This document shows positions 28,701 through 37,664 of a DNA stretch of 64,000 nt, piece by piece. A model generated the notes under the pieces. The model saw only the letters and a program-made list of their open reading frames with translations. It searched no databases and was not told the DNA's origin. The DNA comes from Burkholderiaceae bacterium (GTDB taxonomy: Bacteria > Pseudomonadota > Gammaproteobacteria > Burkholderiales > Burkholderiaceae_C), in contig JAHCKM010000002.1 of the NCBI GenBank assembly GCA_026125795.1, forward strand, positions 496,001 to 560,000, written 5' to 3'. The translations under genes and the position numbers were made by a program. How positions within the stretch are numbered: position 1 is the first letter of the stretch; the number at the start of each line of letters is the position of its first letter.

Positions 28701-29786
28701 GTGGCCCACACGGCAAAGTCCACCGTCGACACCTCGCTTGCCAGCCGCGTGCTGCGCGAGCTGAACCACGGCAGCGTCGGCTGGGCGATCGGGCTCGCGC
28801 TCACCGTGGCGCTGGTGCTCAACCCCTTCTTCGGCGTGCCCTTCGCGGTGCTGCTCGGCCGAACGCTGTTCGTGGCGCTGGTGCTGGTGCTGGTGTTCCA
28901 TGGCGTGGGTCTGTGGCGTCAGACACTGATGCCGCGCTGGCTGGCGCAGTCGATCGCGGTGGCGCTGGCCGCACCGGTGGCGACCGCGCTGGTGTACCTG
29001 GTGGCCACCAGCGGCAACGTGGCGTCGTTCGTCGGCAACCCGTATCGCGTGACCGGCTTCTTGTGGATCGCCGGCTGCGCGCTCGGCATCGGCCTGATCG
29101 TGGCCCTGGGGGCGCTGGTGCGCGAGCGCGATGCGCAGGCGCGTTCGCAAGCCCTGCAGTTCGAGATCGAACGCGGGCGCCTCGAACGCCAGGCGCTCGA
29201 TGCGCGGCTGGCGGTGCTCACGGCACAGATCGAGCCGCACTTCCTGTTCAACACGCTGGCCAACGTGCAGGCGCTGGTCGACAGCGGGTCGCCGCGCGCG
29301 GCGCCGGTGCTCAAGAGCCTGATCAACTACCTGCGCGCCGCGATGCCGCGGCTGCAGGAGGGCCAGCCGTCGGCGCTGCACGACGAGCTCGAGCTGGTGC
29401 GGGCCTACCTCGATCTGATGCACCTGCGCATGCCCGACCGGCTGGACGTGCGGATCGGTGTCGACCCCGCCTTGCTCGGGCTGCGCTTTCCGCCGATGGC
29501 GCTGCTGACGCTGGTGGAAAACGCGGTGCGCCACGGCATCGACCCGAGCGAGCAGGGCGGTCGCATCGAGGTCGGCGGCACGCTCGATGCCGCGACGCGG
29601 CGCGCGCGGCTGTGGGTGGCCGACACCGGCGTCGGCCTGCGCAGCGACCCCAGCGCGGGTACCGGCCTGGACAATGCGCGCGAGCGGTTGCGCGGCGTGT
29701 TCGGCGCCGATGCCAAGCTCGACCTGCTGCCCAACACGCCACGCGGCGCGCGAGCCGAACTGAGCTTCACCGCGCCCGCGGCATGA
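28701..29786 (+). CDS. LytS/AlgZ-like membrane sensor histidine kinase
   Basis: A 361-residue kinase of the His_kinase (PF06580) class. Four hydrophobic segments lie near residues 27-47, 53-70, 86-104 and 118-140, followed by a coiled stretch. The phospho-acceptor is His180 in TAQIEPHFLFNTLANVQ, and the ATP-binding N box is LVENAVRHGIDPSEQGG with DTGVGL further on. The start is GTG 28701. The stop overlaps the start of the LytTR regulator by four bases. In this class the pair often controls surface polysaccharide, type IV pili or peptide transport; the local context does not say which. Confidence 0.92.
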   Translation: MAHTAKSTVDTSLASRVLRELNHGSVGWAIGLALTVALVLNPFFGVPFAVLLGRTLFVALVLVLVFHGVGLWRQTLMPRWLAQSIAVALAAPVATALVYLVATSGNVASFVGNPYRVTGFLWIAGCALGIGLIVALGALVRERDAQARSQALQFEIERGRLERQALDARLAVLTAQIEPHFLFNTLANVQALVDSGSPRAAPVLKSLINYLRAAMPRLQEGQPSALHDELELVRAYLDLMHLRMPDRLDVRIGVDPALLGLRFPPMALLTLVENAVRHGIDPSEQGGRIEVGGTLDAATRRARLWVADTGVGLRSDPSAGTGLDNARERLRGVFGADAKLDLLPNTPRGARAELSFTAPAA

Positions 29787-30559
29787 CCACCACTGCGCTG
29801 ATCGCCGACGACGAGCCGCTGCTGCGCGAGCACCTGGCGGCTCACCTGGCACGCCAGTGGCCCGAGCTGCAGGTGGTGGCCGAAGCGCGCAACGGCCGCG
29901 AGGCGGTGGAGCTGTTCGAGCAGCTGCGCCCCGACGTGGTGTTTCTCGACGTGCACATGCCGGGTTGCAACGGGGTCGACGCGGCGCGAGCGATCGGTCC
30001 GCTGGCGCAGATCGTGTTCATCACCGCGTTCGAGCAGTACGCGGTGCAGGCCTTCGAACAAGGCGCGATCGACTACGTGGTCAAGCCTCTCGACGAGGCG
30101 CGCCTGGCGGCGACCATCGCACGGCTGAAGGACCGGCTGGCCGATCGCGCCGCACGCCATGGCGACAACGCGCAGCTCGACACCGCGCTCGAGCAGCTGG
30201 CGCGCCGCCTGCACCGCCATGCGGCCGCGCTGCCGCGCCTGCAGTGGATCCGCGCGTCGGTGGGCAACAGCGTCAAGCTGATCCCGGTGGAGCAGATCGC
30301 CTACCTGCGCTCGGACGAAAAATACACGCTGGTGGTGTGGGACGGCGGGGAGGCGCTGATCCGCAAGCCGATCCGCGAGCTGATCGACGAGCTCGACCCC
30401 GATCGGTTCGTGCAGGTTCACCGTTCGGTGATCGTCAACCTGAAGCAGGTGGCCCAGGTGACCCGCGGCAACAACGAGACCGCCGAGGTGCACCTGCGCG
30501 GCCGCAGCGAAACGCTGCCGGTCAGCCGCAGCTATCTGCACTTGTTCCGGCAGATGTAG
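29783..30559 (+). CDS. LytTR-family response regulator (AlgR/LytR type)
   Basis: 258 residues: an N-terminal receiver with ADDEP, phospho-Asp56 in VFLDVHMPG and Lys in DYVVKPLDEA, a linker, and a C-terminal LytTR DNA-binding domain (IPVEQIAYLRSDEKYTLV, DRFVQVHRSVIVNL). It is co-translated with the membrane kinase. LytTR proteins bind tandem short direct repeats upstream of targets; none was recognised nearby. It is followed closely by a convergent gene. Confidence 0.93.
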   Translation: MTTTALIADDEPLLREHLAAHLARQWPELQVVAEARNGREAVELFEQLRPDVVFLDVHMPGCNGVDAARAIGPLAQIVFITAFEQYAVQAFEQGAIDYVVKPLDEARLAATIARLKDRLADRAARHGDNAQLDTALEQLARRLHRHAAALPRLQWIRASVGNSVKLIPVEQIAYLRSDEKYTLVVWDGGEALIRKPIRELIDELDPDRFVQVHRSVIVNLKQVAQVTRGNNETAEVHLRGRSETLPVSRSYLHLFRQM

Positions 30560-30577
30560 CGCTGGCCCAAAGCGCCG

Positions 30578-30883
30578 TCAGGTCTTGCGCTTGGCGCCGG
30601 TTCCGATCTTGAGCCACGCGAGCAGCCGGTGCGCTTCAGCCGACGTCAGGTCGGCGGTGCCCGCGGGACGATCCACCGGCGGCAACGCATAGAGCTGTCT
30701 GGCATGGCGACCGGAGAGCTCCCGCGCGAGCTCCTCGAGCGTGGTCGTGCCCACATGGCCGCGGCCGTTTTGCGTCATCCAGAACCGCGTGGCGTGATCC
30801 GGCTTGCGGTACACGATGAAGTGCCGCGGCGCGAGCGTGGTCATGCCATGAGGACAAGGGGGCAGCGGAGCGCTGTCGCTCAA
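30578..30883 (-). CDS. small conserved hypothetical protein
   Basis: 101 residues from TTG 30883, or 88 from ATG 30844 (MTTLAPRHFIVYRKPD). It is soluble, with no recognised domain. The C-terminal half (LTSAEAHRLLAWLKIG) looks like a short helical module and the tail is basic (GAKRKT). The TTG lies 4 bases after the ROK kinase stop on the same strand, which suggests translational coupling in the pepP-ROK unit. The start and function are uncertain. Confidence 0.55.
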   Translation of the reverse strand: MSDSAPLPPCPHGMTTLAPRHFIVYRKPDHATRFWMTQNGRGHVGTTTLEELARELSGRHARQLYALPPVDRPAGTADLTSAEAHRLLAWLKIGTGAKRKT

Positions 30884-30887
30884 GGCG

Positions 30888-31826
30888 TCAACCGGCGCTG
30901 GACTCGCGCCACAGCCAGGCGGCGCCGCGCACGCCGGAGGAGTCGCCGTGCTGGCTCTGCACGAGCCGCGTGCGCACCGGCTCGTCGCGCACGCCGCCGG
31001 CCGACACCCAGTTGGGCAGCAGCCTGGGCACGTTGCGGTAGATGCGCTCGATGCGCGACAGCCCGCCGCCCAGCACGATGACGTGGGGATCGAGCAGGTT
31101 GATCACGTGGGCGAGCGCACGCGCCAGGCGCGTCTCCCAGCGCGAGAGCGTGTCATCGCATGCGGCGTCGCCGTGCGCCGCACGCTCGGCGATCTCGCGC
31201 GCCTGGAGCTGCACGCCGTGGCGGTCGGCATGGTCGCGCTCCAGCCAAGGCCCGCTCACATGCGTCTCGATGCAGCTGCGCTGGCCGCAAAAACAAAGAT
31301 GGCGCGGCTCGTCGTCGCGCGCCCAGGGCAAGGGGTTGTGGCCCCACTCGCCGGCCAGCCCGTTCGGGCCGTTGAGCAGATGGCCGCGCACGACGATGCC
31401 CGCCCCCACGCCGGTGCCGAGGATGCCGGCAAACACCACCTCGGCGCCGGCGCCGGCGCCGTCGGTGGCCTCGGACAGCGCCAGGCAGTTGGCGTCGTTG
31501 GTCACGATCACCGGCTGGCCCAGCAGCGCCTGGAGGTCGCGCGGCAGCGGGCGGTTGTTGAGCTGCGTGGAGTTGCAGTTCTTCATCACGCCGCGCTCGG
31601 TCACATTGCCCGGCGCGCCGATGCCGATGGTGCACGGCGCGCCGCCGGCCGCCGCACGCGCACGGTTGACGATGTCGACAATGGCCTGCAGCGACGCGTC
31701 GTAGTCGCCGCGCGGCGAGGCCACGCGCTCGCGCCAGAGTTCCCGGCCGTTCGCATCGAGCACGATCGCCTCGATCTTGGTGCCGCCGACATCGACACCG
31801 ATGGCGCACGTCGCGCCCGCATTCAT
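30888..31826 (-). CDS. ROK-family sugar kinase (N-acetylglucosamine kinase / fructokinase type)
   Basis: A 312-residue cytoplasmic kinase. It has the N-terminal phosphate motif GVDVGGTKIEA, the catalytic Asp in VTNDANCLALSEA, the adenosine motif GTGVGAGIV and the ROK signature LAGEWGHNPLPW. A structural zinc site follows (HLCFCGQRSCIET). It phosphorylates an aldose or amino-sugar with ATP. The zinc-site sequence is close to NagK/Mak-like enzymes, but the substrate is not fixed by sequence. The start overlaps the aminopeptidase stop by four bases. Confidence 0.9.
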   Translation of the reverse strand: MNAGATCAIGVDVGGTKIEAIVLDANGRELWRERVASPRGDYDASLQAIVDIVNRARAAAGGAPCTIGIGAPGNVTERGVMKNCNSTQLNNRPLPRDLQALLGQPVIVTNDANCLALSEATDGAGAGAEVVFAGILGTGVGAGIVVRGHLLNGPNGLAGEWGHNPLPWARDDEPRHLCFCGQRSCIETHVSGPWLERDHADRHGVQLQAREIAERAAHGDAACDDTLSRWETRLARALAHVINLLDPHVIVLGGGLSRIERIYRNVPRLLPNWVSAGGVRDEPVRTRLVQSQHGDSSGVRGAAWLWRESSAG

Positions 31827-33640
31827 GGAATCAGCGGCTTGGTGCGCTCGAGCAGCCAGGCGCGCGCCTCGCCGCTGACCAGCGGCGACAGGCGCTCACG
31901 CACCATGGCGTGGTACGCGTTGAGCCATTCGCACTCGTCGGCCCGCAGCAACGCAGGCTCGATGCAGCGCGTGTCGATCGGGCACAGCGTCAGCGTCTCG
32001 AAGGCCAGCATCTCGCCGAACGTGCCGTGCTCCGGCGTGTCCACCGCCACCGTGAGGCCGAGGTTCTCGATGCGCACGCCCCAAAGGCCGGGCCGGTACA
32101 CGCCGGGCTCGATCGACGTGATCATGCCGGGCAACATCGCCATCTGCGGCTCGGGCACTGCCTGGCTGATGGTCTGCGGCCCTTCGTGCACGTTGAGGAA
32201 GTAGCCCACGCCGTGCCCGGTGCCGTGGCCGTAATCGAGGCCGTGCTCCCACAGCGGTGCACGCGCGATCGCATCGATCATCGGCGACAGGATGCCGCGC
32301 GGGAAGCGCGCGCGCGACAGGCTCATCATCGCCTTGAGCACGAGCGTGCAGTCGCGCTTGTGCGCCGCCGTGATGCGCCCGATCGGCCACACGCGCGTGA
32401 TGTCGGTGGTGCCGCCGAGGTATTGCGCGCCGGAGTCGATCAGCAGCAGGCCGTCGCCCTGGATCATGGCGTGCGACGCCTCGGTGGCGCGGTAGTGCGG
32501 CAGCGCGCCGTTGGCATTGAACGCGGCGATGGTCGAGAAGCTCAGGCCGACGAACCCCGGTTGGCGCGCGCGCTCGGCGCTCAGCCGCTCGTCGATCGTC
32601 AGCTCGGTGATGCGCTCGCCGGCGGCCAAGGCCTTCTCGAACCACGCATAGAACGCGCACATCGCGGCGCCGTCGCGCTCCATCGCCTCGCGCACGAAGC
32701 GCGCCTCGGGCTCGCTCTTGCGGCTCTTGAACAGCGTGCTCGGGTTGATCGCCTCGATGACGCGCACGGCCTCGGGCACGAGCTGGCGAAAGCCCAGCGT
32801 GATGCGCCGCGGGTCGATCAGCAGCGTGCTGCCGGCCAGCAGCGCGCGCAGCGCATCCGGTGCGGCGGCATAGTCGGCCAGCGCGATGCCGTCGGCAGCG
32901 AGCTGCGATGCCAGCGCGGCATCGACCTTGCCGGCTCCGACGTACAGCGTGGCACGCTGCGCATCCACCAGCAGATGCGCCAGGAACACCGGGTTGTATT
33001 CGACGTCGCCGCCGCGCAGGCTGGTGATCCACGCCACGTCGTCGACGGTGGAGACAAAGTGGTGGCTGGCGCCGTGCTTAGCCATCGCTTCGCGCACACG
33101 TGCCAGGCGCTCGCTGCGCGGCGCCACCGCCTGCGGCGCCGGGTGCGGATACACCGGGCGCGCCGGCAGCGCCGGGCGCTCGGGCCAGGCCTCGCCCAGC
33201 ACATCGGCATCGGTGCGCAGCACGATGCCGGCCTTGTCGAGCGTGCTGCGCAACTGCTGCGCGGCGGCCAGCGCGAGCACCTGGCCATCACACATCAGCG
33301 TCTGGCCGGCCTGCAGCGTGCGCGCGATCCAGTCGATGTGGTGGAGGGCGGCGCCGGTGGGAATCTTCTCCAGATCGATGCCGCTGCCGGCCAGCTCGGC
33401 TTCGGCCTGCACCCAGTAGCGGCTGTCGGCGAACAACGCGGCACGTTCCAGCGTGACCACCAGCGTGCCCATCGAGCCGGTGAAGCCCGAGAGCCACTGG
33501 CGGCCCTGCCAGCGCGCGGGCAGGTACTCCGACAGATGCGGATCGGCCGACGGCACGAGCAGCGCGTGGGCGCCGTGTTGCGCGAGCGCGTCGCGCACGC
33601 GCTGTATGCGCTCGCGCCGCGCGCTGATGCGAGTGTCCAT
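31823..33640 (-). CDS. Xaa-Pro aminopeptidase, M24B family (aminopeptidase P, long form)
   Basis: 605 residues, the length of the three-domain, XPNPEP1-like aminopeptidase P rather than the ~440-residue PepP. Two creatinase-like N-terminal domains are followed by the pita-bread domain. Metal ligands are the Asp pair in LLIDSGAQYLGGTTDITR, His in GHGTGHGVGYFLNVHEGP, and Glu in TSIEPGVYRPG and GVRIENLG. It removes N-terminal residues that precede proline. It is the first gene of a three-gene minus-strand unit with the ROK kinase and a small protein. Confidence 0.93.
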   Translation of the reverse strand: MDTRISARRERIQRVRDALAQHGAHALLVPSADPHLSEYLPARWQGRQWLSGFTGSMGTLVVTLERAALFADSRYWVQAEAELAGSGIDLEKIPTGAALHHIDWIARTLQAGQTLMCDGQVLALAAAQQLRSTLDKAGIVLRTDADVLGEAWPERPALPARPVYPHPAPQAVAPRSERLARVREAMAKHGASHHFVSTVDDVAWITSLRGGDVEYNPVFLAHLLVDAQRATLYVGAGKVDAALASQLAADGIALADYAAAPDALRALLAGSTLLIDPRRITLGFRQLVPEAVRVIEAINPSTLFKSRKSEPEARFVREAMERDGAAMCAFYAWFEKALAAGERITELTIDERLSAERARQPGFVGLSFSTIAAFNANGALPHYRATEASHAMIQGDGLLLIDSGAQYLGGTTDITRVWPIGRITAAHKRDCTLVLKAMMSLSRARFPRGILSPMIDAIARAPLWEHGLDYGHGTGHGVGYFLNVHEGPQTISQAVPEPQMAMLPGMITSIEPGVYRPGLWGVRIENLGLTVAVDTPEHGTFGEMLAFETLTLCPIDTRCIEPALLRADECEWLNAYHAMVRERLSPLVSGEARAWLLERTKPLIP

Positions 33641-33670
33641 TCAGCGTCCGTCCGACCGCCCGAAGGGCGC

Positions 33671-33717
33671 TGAAGCCCCCGCGGGGGGCAGCGAACGCAG
33701 TGAGCGTGGGGGCTTCA
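33671..33717. repeat. dispersed GC-rich palindromic repeat, family B, copy 2
   Basis: TGAAGCCCCC (33671-33680) and GGGGGCTTCA (33708-33717) form a perfect 10-base inverted repeat around GCAGCGAACGCAGTGAGCGT. A related sequence occurs at 39911-39946. It could terminate kynU transcription or insulate it from the downstream minus-strand unit. Confidence 0.65.
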
Positions 33718-33807
33718 TTCGTCTCCGCTTCGCATGGCGCATGTCGATTCGGGCCATTCTAGGTGCGTGTGCAGCCATGGGCGAGACCCCGGCCGCTACA
33801 CCCTGCA

Positions 33808-35106
33808 TCACGTCACGGCATGGCGTCGGTTGAAGCGCGGCTGGCGCCACTCGCCTTGTTGCATCACCTGGCGCAGATGTTCGACCGCGTCCCACACGTC
33901 GACGAATCGCAGGTACAGCGGCGTGAAGCCGAAACGCAGGATGTCGGGCACGCCGGGTTCGCCGGCGCGAAAGTCGCCGATCACGCCGCGCGCGATCAGG
34001 GCCTGCACGATCGCATAGGCGCCCTCGTCGCGGGTGAGGCACACCTGGCTGCCGCGCTGTGCATCGATGCGCGGCGACACCACGGACAGGCCGTGGCCGG
34101 CGCAGCGCGCGTCGACCAGATCGGCAAACGCGCGCGTCAACGCGAGCGACTTGTCGCGCAGCGCGCGCATGCCGCCGAGCGGCTCGGCGGCCAGCACGCT
34201 GTCGAGCCCGCAATCGAGCGCCGCCATCGACAGCACGGGCGGCGTGCCGCACAACGCACGCGCGATGCCGCTCGCGCCGCGGTATTCGGGATGGAAGTCG
34301 AACGGCGATGCGTGGCCCATCCAGCCGGCCAGCGGCTGCTCGAACTGCGCGGCGTGGCGCGCGTGCACCCAGACGAACGCTGGCGCGCCGGGCCCGCCGT
34401 TGAAGTACTTGTAGCCGCACCCCACCGCGAAGTCGGCGCCGCAGGCGTTGAGGTCCACCGGCACCGCGCCGGCCGAATGCGCGAGGTCCCAGACGGCAAG
34501 CGCGCCGGCGTCGTGCGCGGCGCGTGTCAGCGCGGCCATGTCGTGCATGGCGCCGGTGCGGTAGTTGACGTGGGTCAGCATCAGCACCGCGGTGTGCTCG
34601 TCGAGTGCGGCTGCGAGCTCGCGCGCACCCACCAGGCGCAGCTCGCAGCCGCGCGCCGCGGCGAGCGACTGCGCGATGTAGAGGTCGGTCGGGAAGTTGC
34701 TGCGTTCGCTCACGATCACGCGGCGCTGCGTTGCTTGTTGCCTTTGCAGTGTCAGCGCGGCCCACAGCACCTTGAACAGATTGACCGACGTGGAGTCGGC
34801 CACCACAAGCTCGCCCGGCGCCGCGCCGACCAGCCGCGCGATCTTGTCGCCGAGCCGGCGCGGCAGGTCGATCCAGCCGGCATGGTTCCAGCTCGTGATC
34901 AGGCCGCGCCCCCATTCGTCGCGCACGGTGCGCTGCACGCGGTCGGCCGTGGCCTTGGGCAATGGCCCGAGCGAATTGCCGTCGAGATAGATCACCTCGG
35001 GCGGGAGCTCGAACAGCTGGCGCAGCGGCGCCAGCCGGTCGGCCGTGTCGAGCGCAACGAACTGGTCGCGTGTCGGTGCCGAGCGTGTGGATCGTGGCGC
35101 GTTCAT
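33808..35106 (-). CDS. kynU: kynureninase
   Basis: A 432-residue PLP enzyme that cleaves kynurenine to anthranilate and alanine. It has the N-terminal [19 protein letters not shown] and [21 protein letters not shown], the Schiff-base Lys in [13 protein letters not shown], and [20 protein letters not shown] near the end. ATG 35106 (MNAPRST) is used. It follows kynB by 67 bases on the same strand, forming the lower kynurenine pathway. kynA (tryptophan 2,3-dioxygenase) is not in the window. Confidence 0.95.
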   Translation of the reverse strand: MNAPRSTRSAPTRDQFVALDTADRLAPLRQLFELPPEVIYLDGNSLGPLPKATADRVQRTVRDEWGRGLITSWNHAGWIDLPRRLGDKIARLVGAAPGELVVADSTSVNLFKVLWAALTLQRQQATQRRVIVSERSNFPTDLYIAQSLAAARGCELRLVGARELAAALDEHTAVLMLTHVNYRTGAMHDMAALTRAAHDAGALAVWDLAHSAGAVPVDLNACGADFAVGCGYKYFNGGPGAPAFVWVHARHAAQFEQPLAGWMGHASPFDFHPEYRGASGIARALCGTPPVLSMAALDCGLDSVLAAEPLGGMRALRDKSLALTRAFADLVDARCAGHGLSVVSPRIDAQRGSQVCLTRDEGAYAIVQALIARGVIGDFRAGEPGVPDILRFGFTPLYLRFVDVWDAVEHLRQVMQQGEWRQPRFNRRHAVT

Positions 35107-35173
35107 GGGAGCCCCCGGCTTGGCGCGTACGGCGGCCGCGGGCTCGGCCCGCAACGCGCCGCGCAGGACCGCG

Positions 35174-35815
35174 TCATGCCACCCATGTTCGCAGCACGGC
35201 GCGCACCGGCGACGCGTCGGCCTCCACCAGCTTGAGCGGCAGCGCGATCAGCTCGTAATCGCCTTCGGGCACGTCGTCGAGCACCAGGTTCTCCAGCACG
35301 CGCAGGCCGAGGCGCCGCACCGCCTGGTGGCTCGGCAGGGCCTTGCTGTTCGCCGGATCGATGCTCGCGGTGTCGATGCCCACCAGCTGGACGCCACGCG
35401 CGGCCAGGCGTTCGATCGTGTCGGCGGCGTAAGCGGCCAGCGCGTCGTCGAAACGATCGAGCGGCGCGCGCACGTAGGTGCGCACCAGGACGCGCGGCGG
35501 CAGCGCGTGCAGCGCGTGCTCGACATGGCGCCATTCGATCAGCGGGCCGCAGCCGACGGCGTGGATCACGCGGCAGCGGCCGATGTAGGGCTCGAGCTCC
35601 AGCGCGCCGATCGGCGCGCCCGCCGGGTCATAGTGCAGCGGTGCGTCGGCGTGCGCGCCGACGTGCGGCGACAGCTCGATCGCGCTGACGTTCACCGGGC
35701 ATTCGCCGCCGATCGTCGCCGCCCAGCGCTGGCGGTACGGCGTGTCTCCGGGAAACACCGGCGCGCCGGCGTGCACCGGAGGCGAGATGTCCCACAAGGC
35801 CCTGCGTTGTTTCAC
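35174..35815 (-). CDS. kynB: kynurenine formamidase (arylformamidase)
   Basis: A 213-residue cyclase-fold, metal-dependent hydrolase that deformylates N-formylkynurenine. The metal-binding motif is [12 protein letters not shown] (HxGxHxDxP), and the N-terminus [21 protein letters not shown] is characteristic. GTG 35815 matches the family start. A TATCAT hexamer on the minus strand (35822-35827) precedes it by 6 bases, so the mRNA may be leaderless. Upstream in-frame ATG codons (35890, 35869) give an N-terminus without family similarity. It is divergent from the CoA ligase gene. Confidence 0.94.
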   Translation of the reverse strand: MKQRRALWDISPPVHAGAPVFPGDTPYRQRWAATIGGECPVNVSAIELSPHVGAHADAPLHYDPAGAPIGALELEPYIGRCRVIHAVGCGPLIEWRHVEHALHALPPRVLVRTYVRAPLDRFDDALAAYAADTIERLAARGVQLVGIDTASIDPANSKALPSHQAVRRLGLRVLENLVLDDVPEGDYELIALPLKLVEADASPVRAVLRTWVA

Positions 35816-35821
35816 GCAGGG

Positions 35822-35827
35822 ATGATA
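35822..35827 (-). promoter_or_regulatory. candidate -10 element of kynB-kynU
   Basis: It reads TATCAT on the minus strand. The expected start, 7 bases downstream, falls on the GTG start codon. The 89-base divergent spacer also holds TACATT on the plus strand toward the CoA ligase. Confidence 0.4.
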
Positions 35828-35904
35828 CGGGGCATGCCGGAGGCCGCCCACCGGCCGGCGGCTGTACATTGGCTGCAGCCCTTCACCCATGTCATCGACG
35901 CGCC

Positions 35905-37521
35905 ATGGAACGCAGCGGCCTCACCGACACTTTTGCCCGCGACCACTTGCCGCCGCCCGAGCAGTGGCCGGAGCTCCTGTTCGAGCTCCCCGAGCTGCAG
36001 TTCGCGCCGCGGCTCAATTGCGCCGCCGAGCTGCTCGATCGTGCCATCGAGCGCGGCTGGGGCGATCGAGCCTGCGTGCTGGGCGATGGTGTGCACTGGA
36101 GTTACTCCCAGCTGCTGGCGCAGGCCAACCGCATCGCGCGCGTGCTGGTCGAGGACATGGGGCTCGTCAGCGGCAATCGGGTGCTGCTGCGCGGCGCCAA
36201 CTCGCCGATGCTGGCGGCGTGCTGGTTCGGCGTCGTCAAGGCCGGTGGCATTGCCGTCGGCACGATGCCGCTGCTGCGCGCCCGCGAGCTGACCACCATC
36301 GTGCAGAAGGCGCGGATCAGCCATGCGCTGTGCGATGCGCGGCTGGCGGGCGAACTCGATGCCGCCCGCGCCGATTGCCCGACGCTGACGCAGGTGATGC
36401 GGTTCAACGACAGGGCACCCGGTGCGCTGGAGGCGTGCCTGGCCGGCAAGCCGGCGGATTTCGAGGCCGTCGACACGGCGCTGGATGACGTGTGCCTGAT
36501 CGCGTTCACGTCCGGTACCACCGGCCAGCCCAAGGGCACGATGCATTTCCACCGCGACGTGATGGCGGCCTGCGCGTGCTGGCCGCCGCACGTGTTGCGC
36601 GCCACGGCCGACGATCGCTTCATCGGCAGTCCGCCGTTGGCGTTCACCTTCGGACTGGGCGGCCTGCTGCTGTTCCCGCTCTCGATCGGTGCCAGCACCG
36701 TGCTGCTGGAGAAAGCCACACCCGACGTGCTGCTGGCGGCCATCGCGCGCTGGCGCGCCAGCGTCTGTTTCACCGCGCCCACCTCGTACCGCGCGATGGC
36801 GGCGCAGGTCGGCACGCACGACCTGTCGAGCCTGCGCAAATGCGTGTCGGCGGGGGAGGCCTTGCCGGCCGCGACGCGCACGCTGTGGAAACAAGCCAGC
36901 GGCATCGAGATGATCGACGGCATCGGTTCGACCGAGTTGCTGCACATCTTCATCTCGGCCACTGAAGAGCAGGCCCGCGGCGGTGCCACCGGCGTGCCGG
37001 TGCCGGGCTATCGAGCGTGCGTGCTCGACGAGCAAGGGCGCGAGGTGCCGCGCGGCGTGGTGGGCCGGCTGGCGGTGAAGGGCCCCACGGGTTGCCGCTA
37101 CCTGGCCGACGATCGTCAAGGCCATTACGTGCGCGACGGCTGGAACCTCACCGGCGACGCCTACCGCATCGGCGACGACGGCCAGTTCGAGTACCAGGCG
37201 CGCACCGACGACATGATCATCAGCGGCGGCTACAACATCGCCGGACCGGAAGTGGAAGCGGCCCTGTTGCTGCATCCGGCGGTGGCCGAGTGCGCGGTGG
37301 TCGGCGCCAGCGACGAGCAGCGCGGCATGATCGTGAAGGCCTTCGTCGTGCTGAAGACAGGGCAGCGCGGCGATGACACACTCGTGAAGACGCTGCAGGA
37401 CTTCGTCAAGCAGACCATCGCGCCGTACAAGTACCCGCGCGCAATCGAGTTCCGCAACGAGCTGCCGCGCACAGAAACCGGCAAGCTGCAGCGGTATCGG
37501 CTGCGAGAGCCACGGCATTGA
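35905..37521 (+). CDS. 2-aminobenzoate-CoA ligase-like acyl-CoA synthetase
   Basis: A 538-residue member of the adenylate-forming family, benzoate/2-aminobenzoate branch. The AMP-binding signature is AFTSGTTGQPKGTMHFHRDV, followed by GIGSTELLHIFIS, the hinge region RTDDMIISGGYNIAGPEVEA and the catalytic Lys near the end (TETGKLQRYRL). ATG 35905 was selected over the longer frame from 35869. It is divergent from kynB-kynU, which produce anthranilate, so activation to anthraniloyl-CoA is the natural reading. The next enzyme (2-aminobenzoyl-CoA monooxygenase/reductase) is not in the window. Confidence 0.88.
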   Translation: MERSGLTDTFARDHLPPPEQWPELLFELPELQFAPRLNCAAELLDRAIERGWGDRACVLGDGVHWSYSQLLAQANRIARVLVEDMGLVSGNRVLLRGANSPMLAACWFGVVKAGGIAVGTMPLLRARELTTIVQKARISHALCDARLAGELDAARADCPTLTQVMRFNDRAPGALEACLAGKPADFEAVDTALDDVCLIAFTSGTTGQPKGTMHFHRDVMAACACWPPHVLRATADDRFIGSPPLAFTFGLGGLLLFPLSIGASTVLLEKATPDVLLAAIARWRASVCFTAPTSYRAMAAQVGTHDLSSLRKCVSAGEALPAATRTLWKQASGIEMIDGIGSTELLHIFISATEEQARGGATGVPVPGYRACVLDEQGREVPRGVVGRLAVKGPTGCRYLADDRQGHYVRDGWNLTGDAYRIGDDGQFEYQARTDDMIISGGYNIAGPEVEAALLLHPAVAECAVVGASDEQRGMIVKAFVVLKTGQRGDDTLVKTLQDFVKQTIAPYKYPRAIEFRNELPRTETGKLQRYRLREPRH

Positions 37522-37570
37522 TGGCCTGACCGCAGTCTGCCAATTTGGCCGTTGCGCGCAGACCAAGGAT

Positions 37571-37661
37571 TCAAGCGGACACCATGGATCCGGCTCCGCC
37601 GGTCCGCTGGTGGCGCCCCCTTGAGGGGGAGGCGGCCGCTAGGCCGCAACGGGGGTGGGGC
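37571..37661 (-). repeat. dispersed intergenic repeat, family A, copy 2
   Basis: Reverse-complement match of the element at 25524-25613, about 85% alike by eye. It fills the gap between the convergent CoA ligase and metallophosphatase genes and contains CCCCCTTGAGGGGG as a strong internal hairpin. Confidence 0.7.
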
Positions 37662-37664
37662 GTA

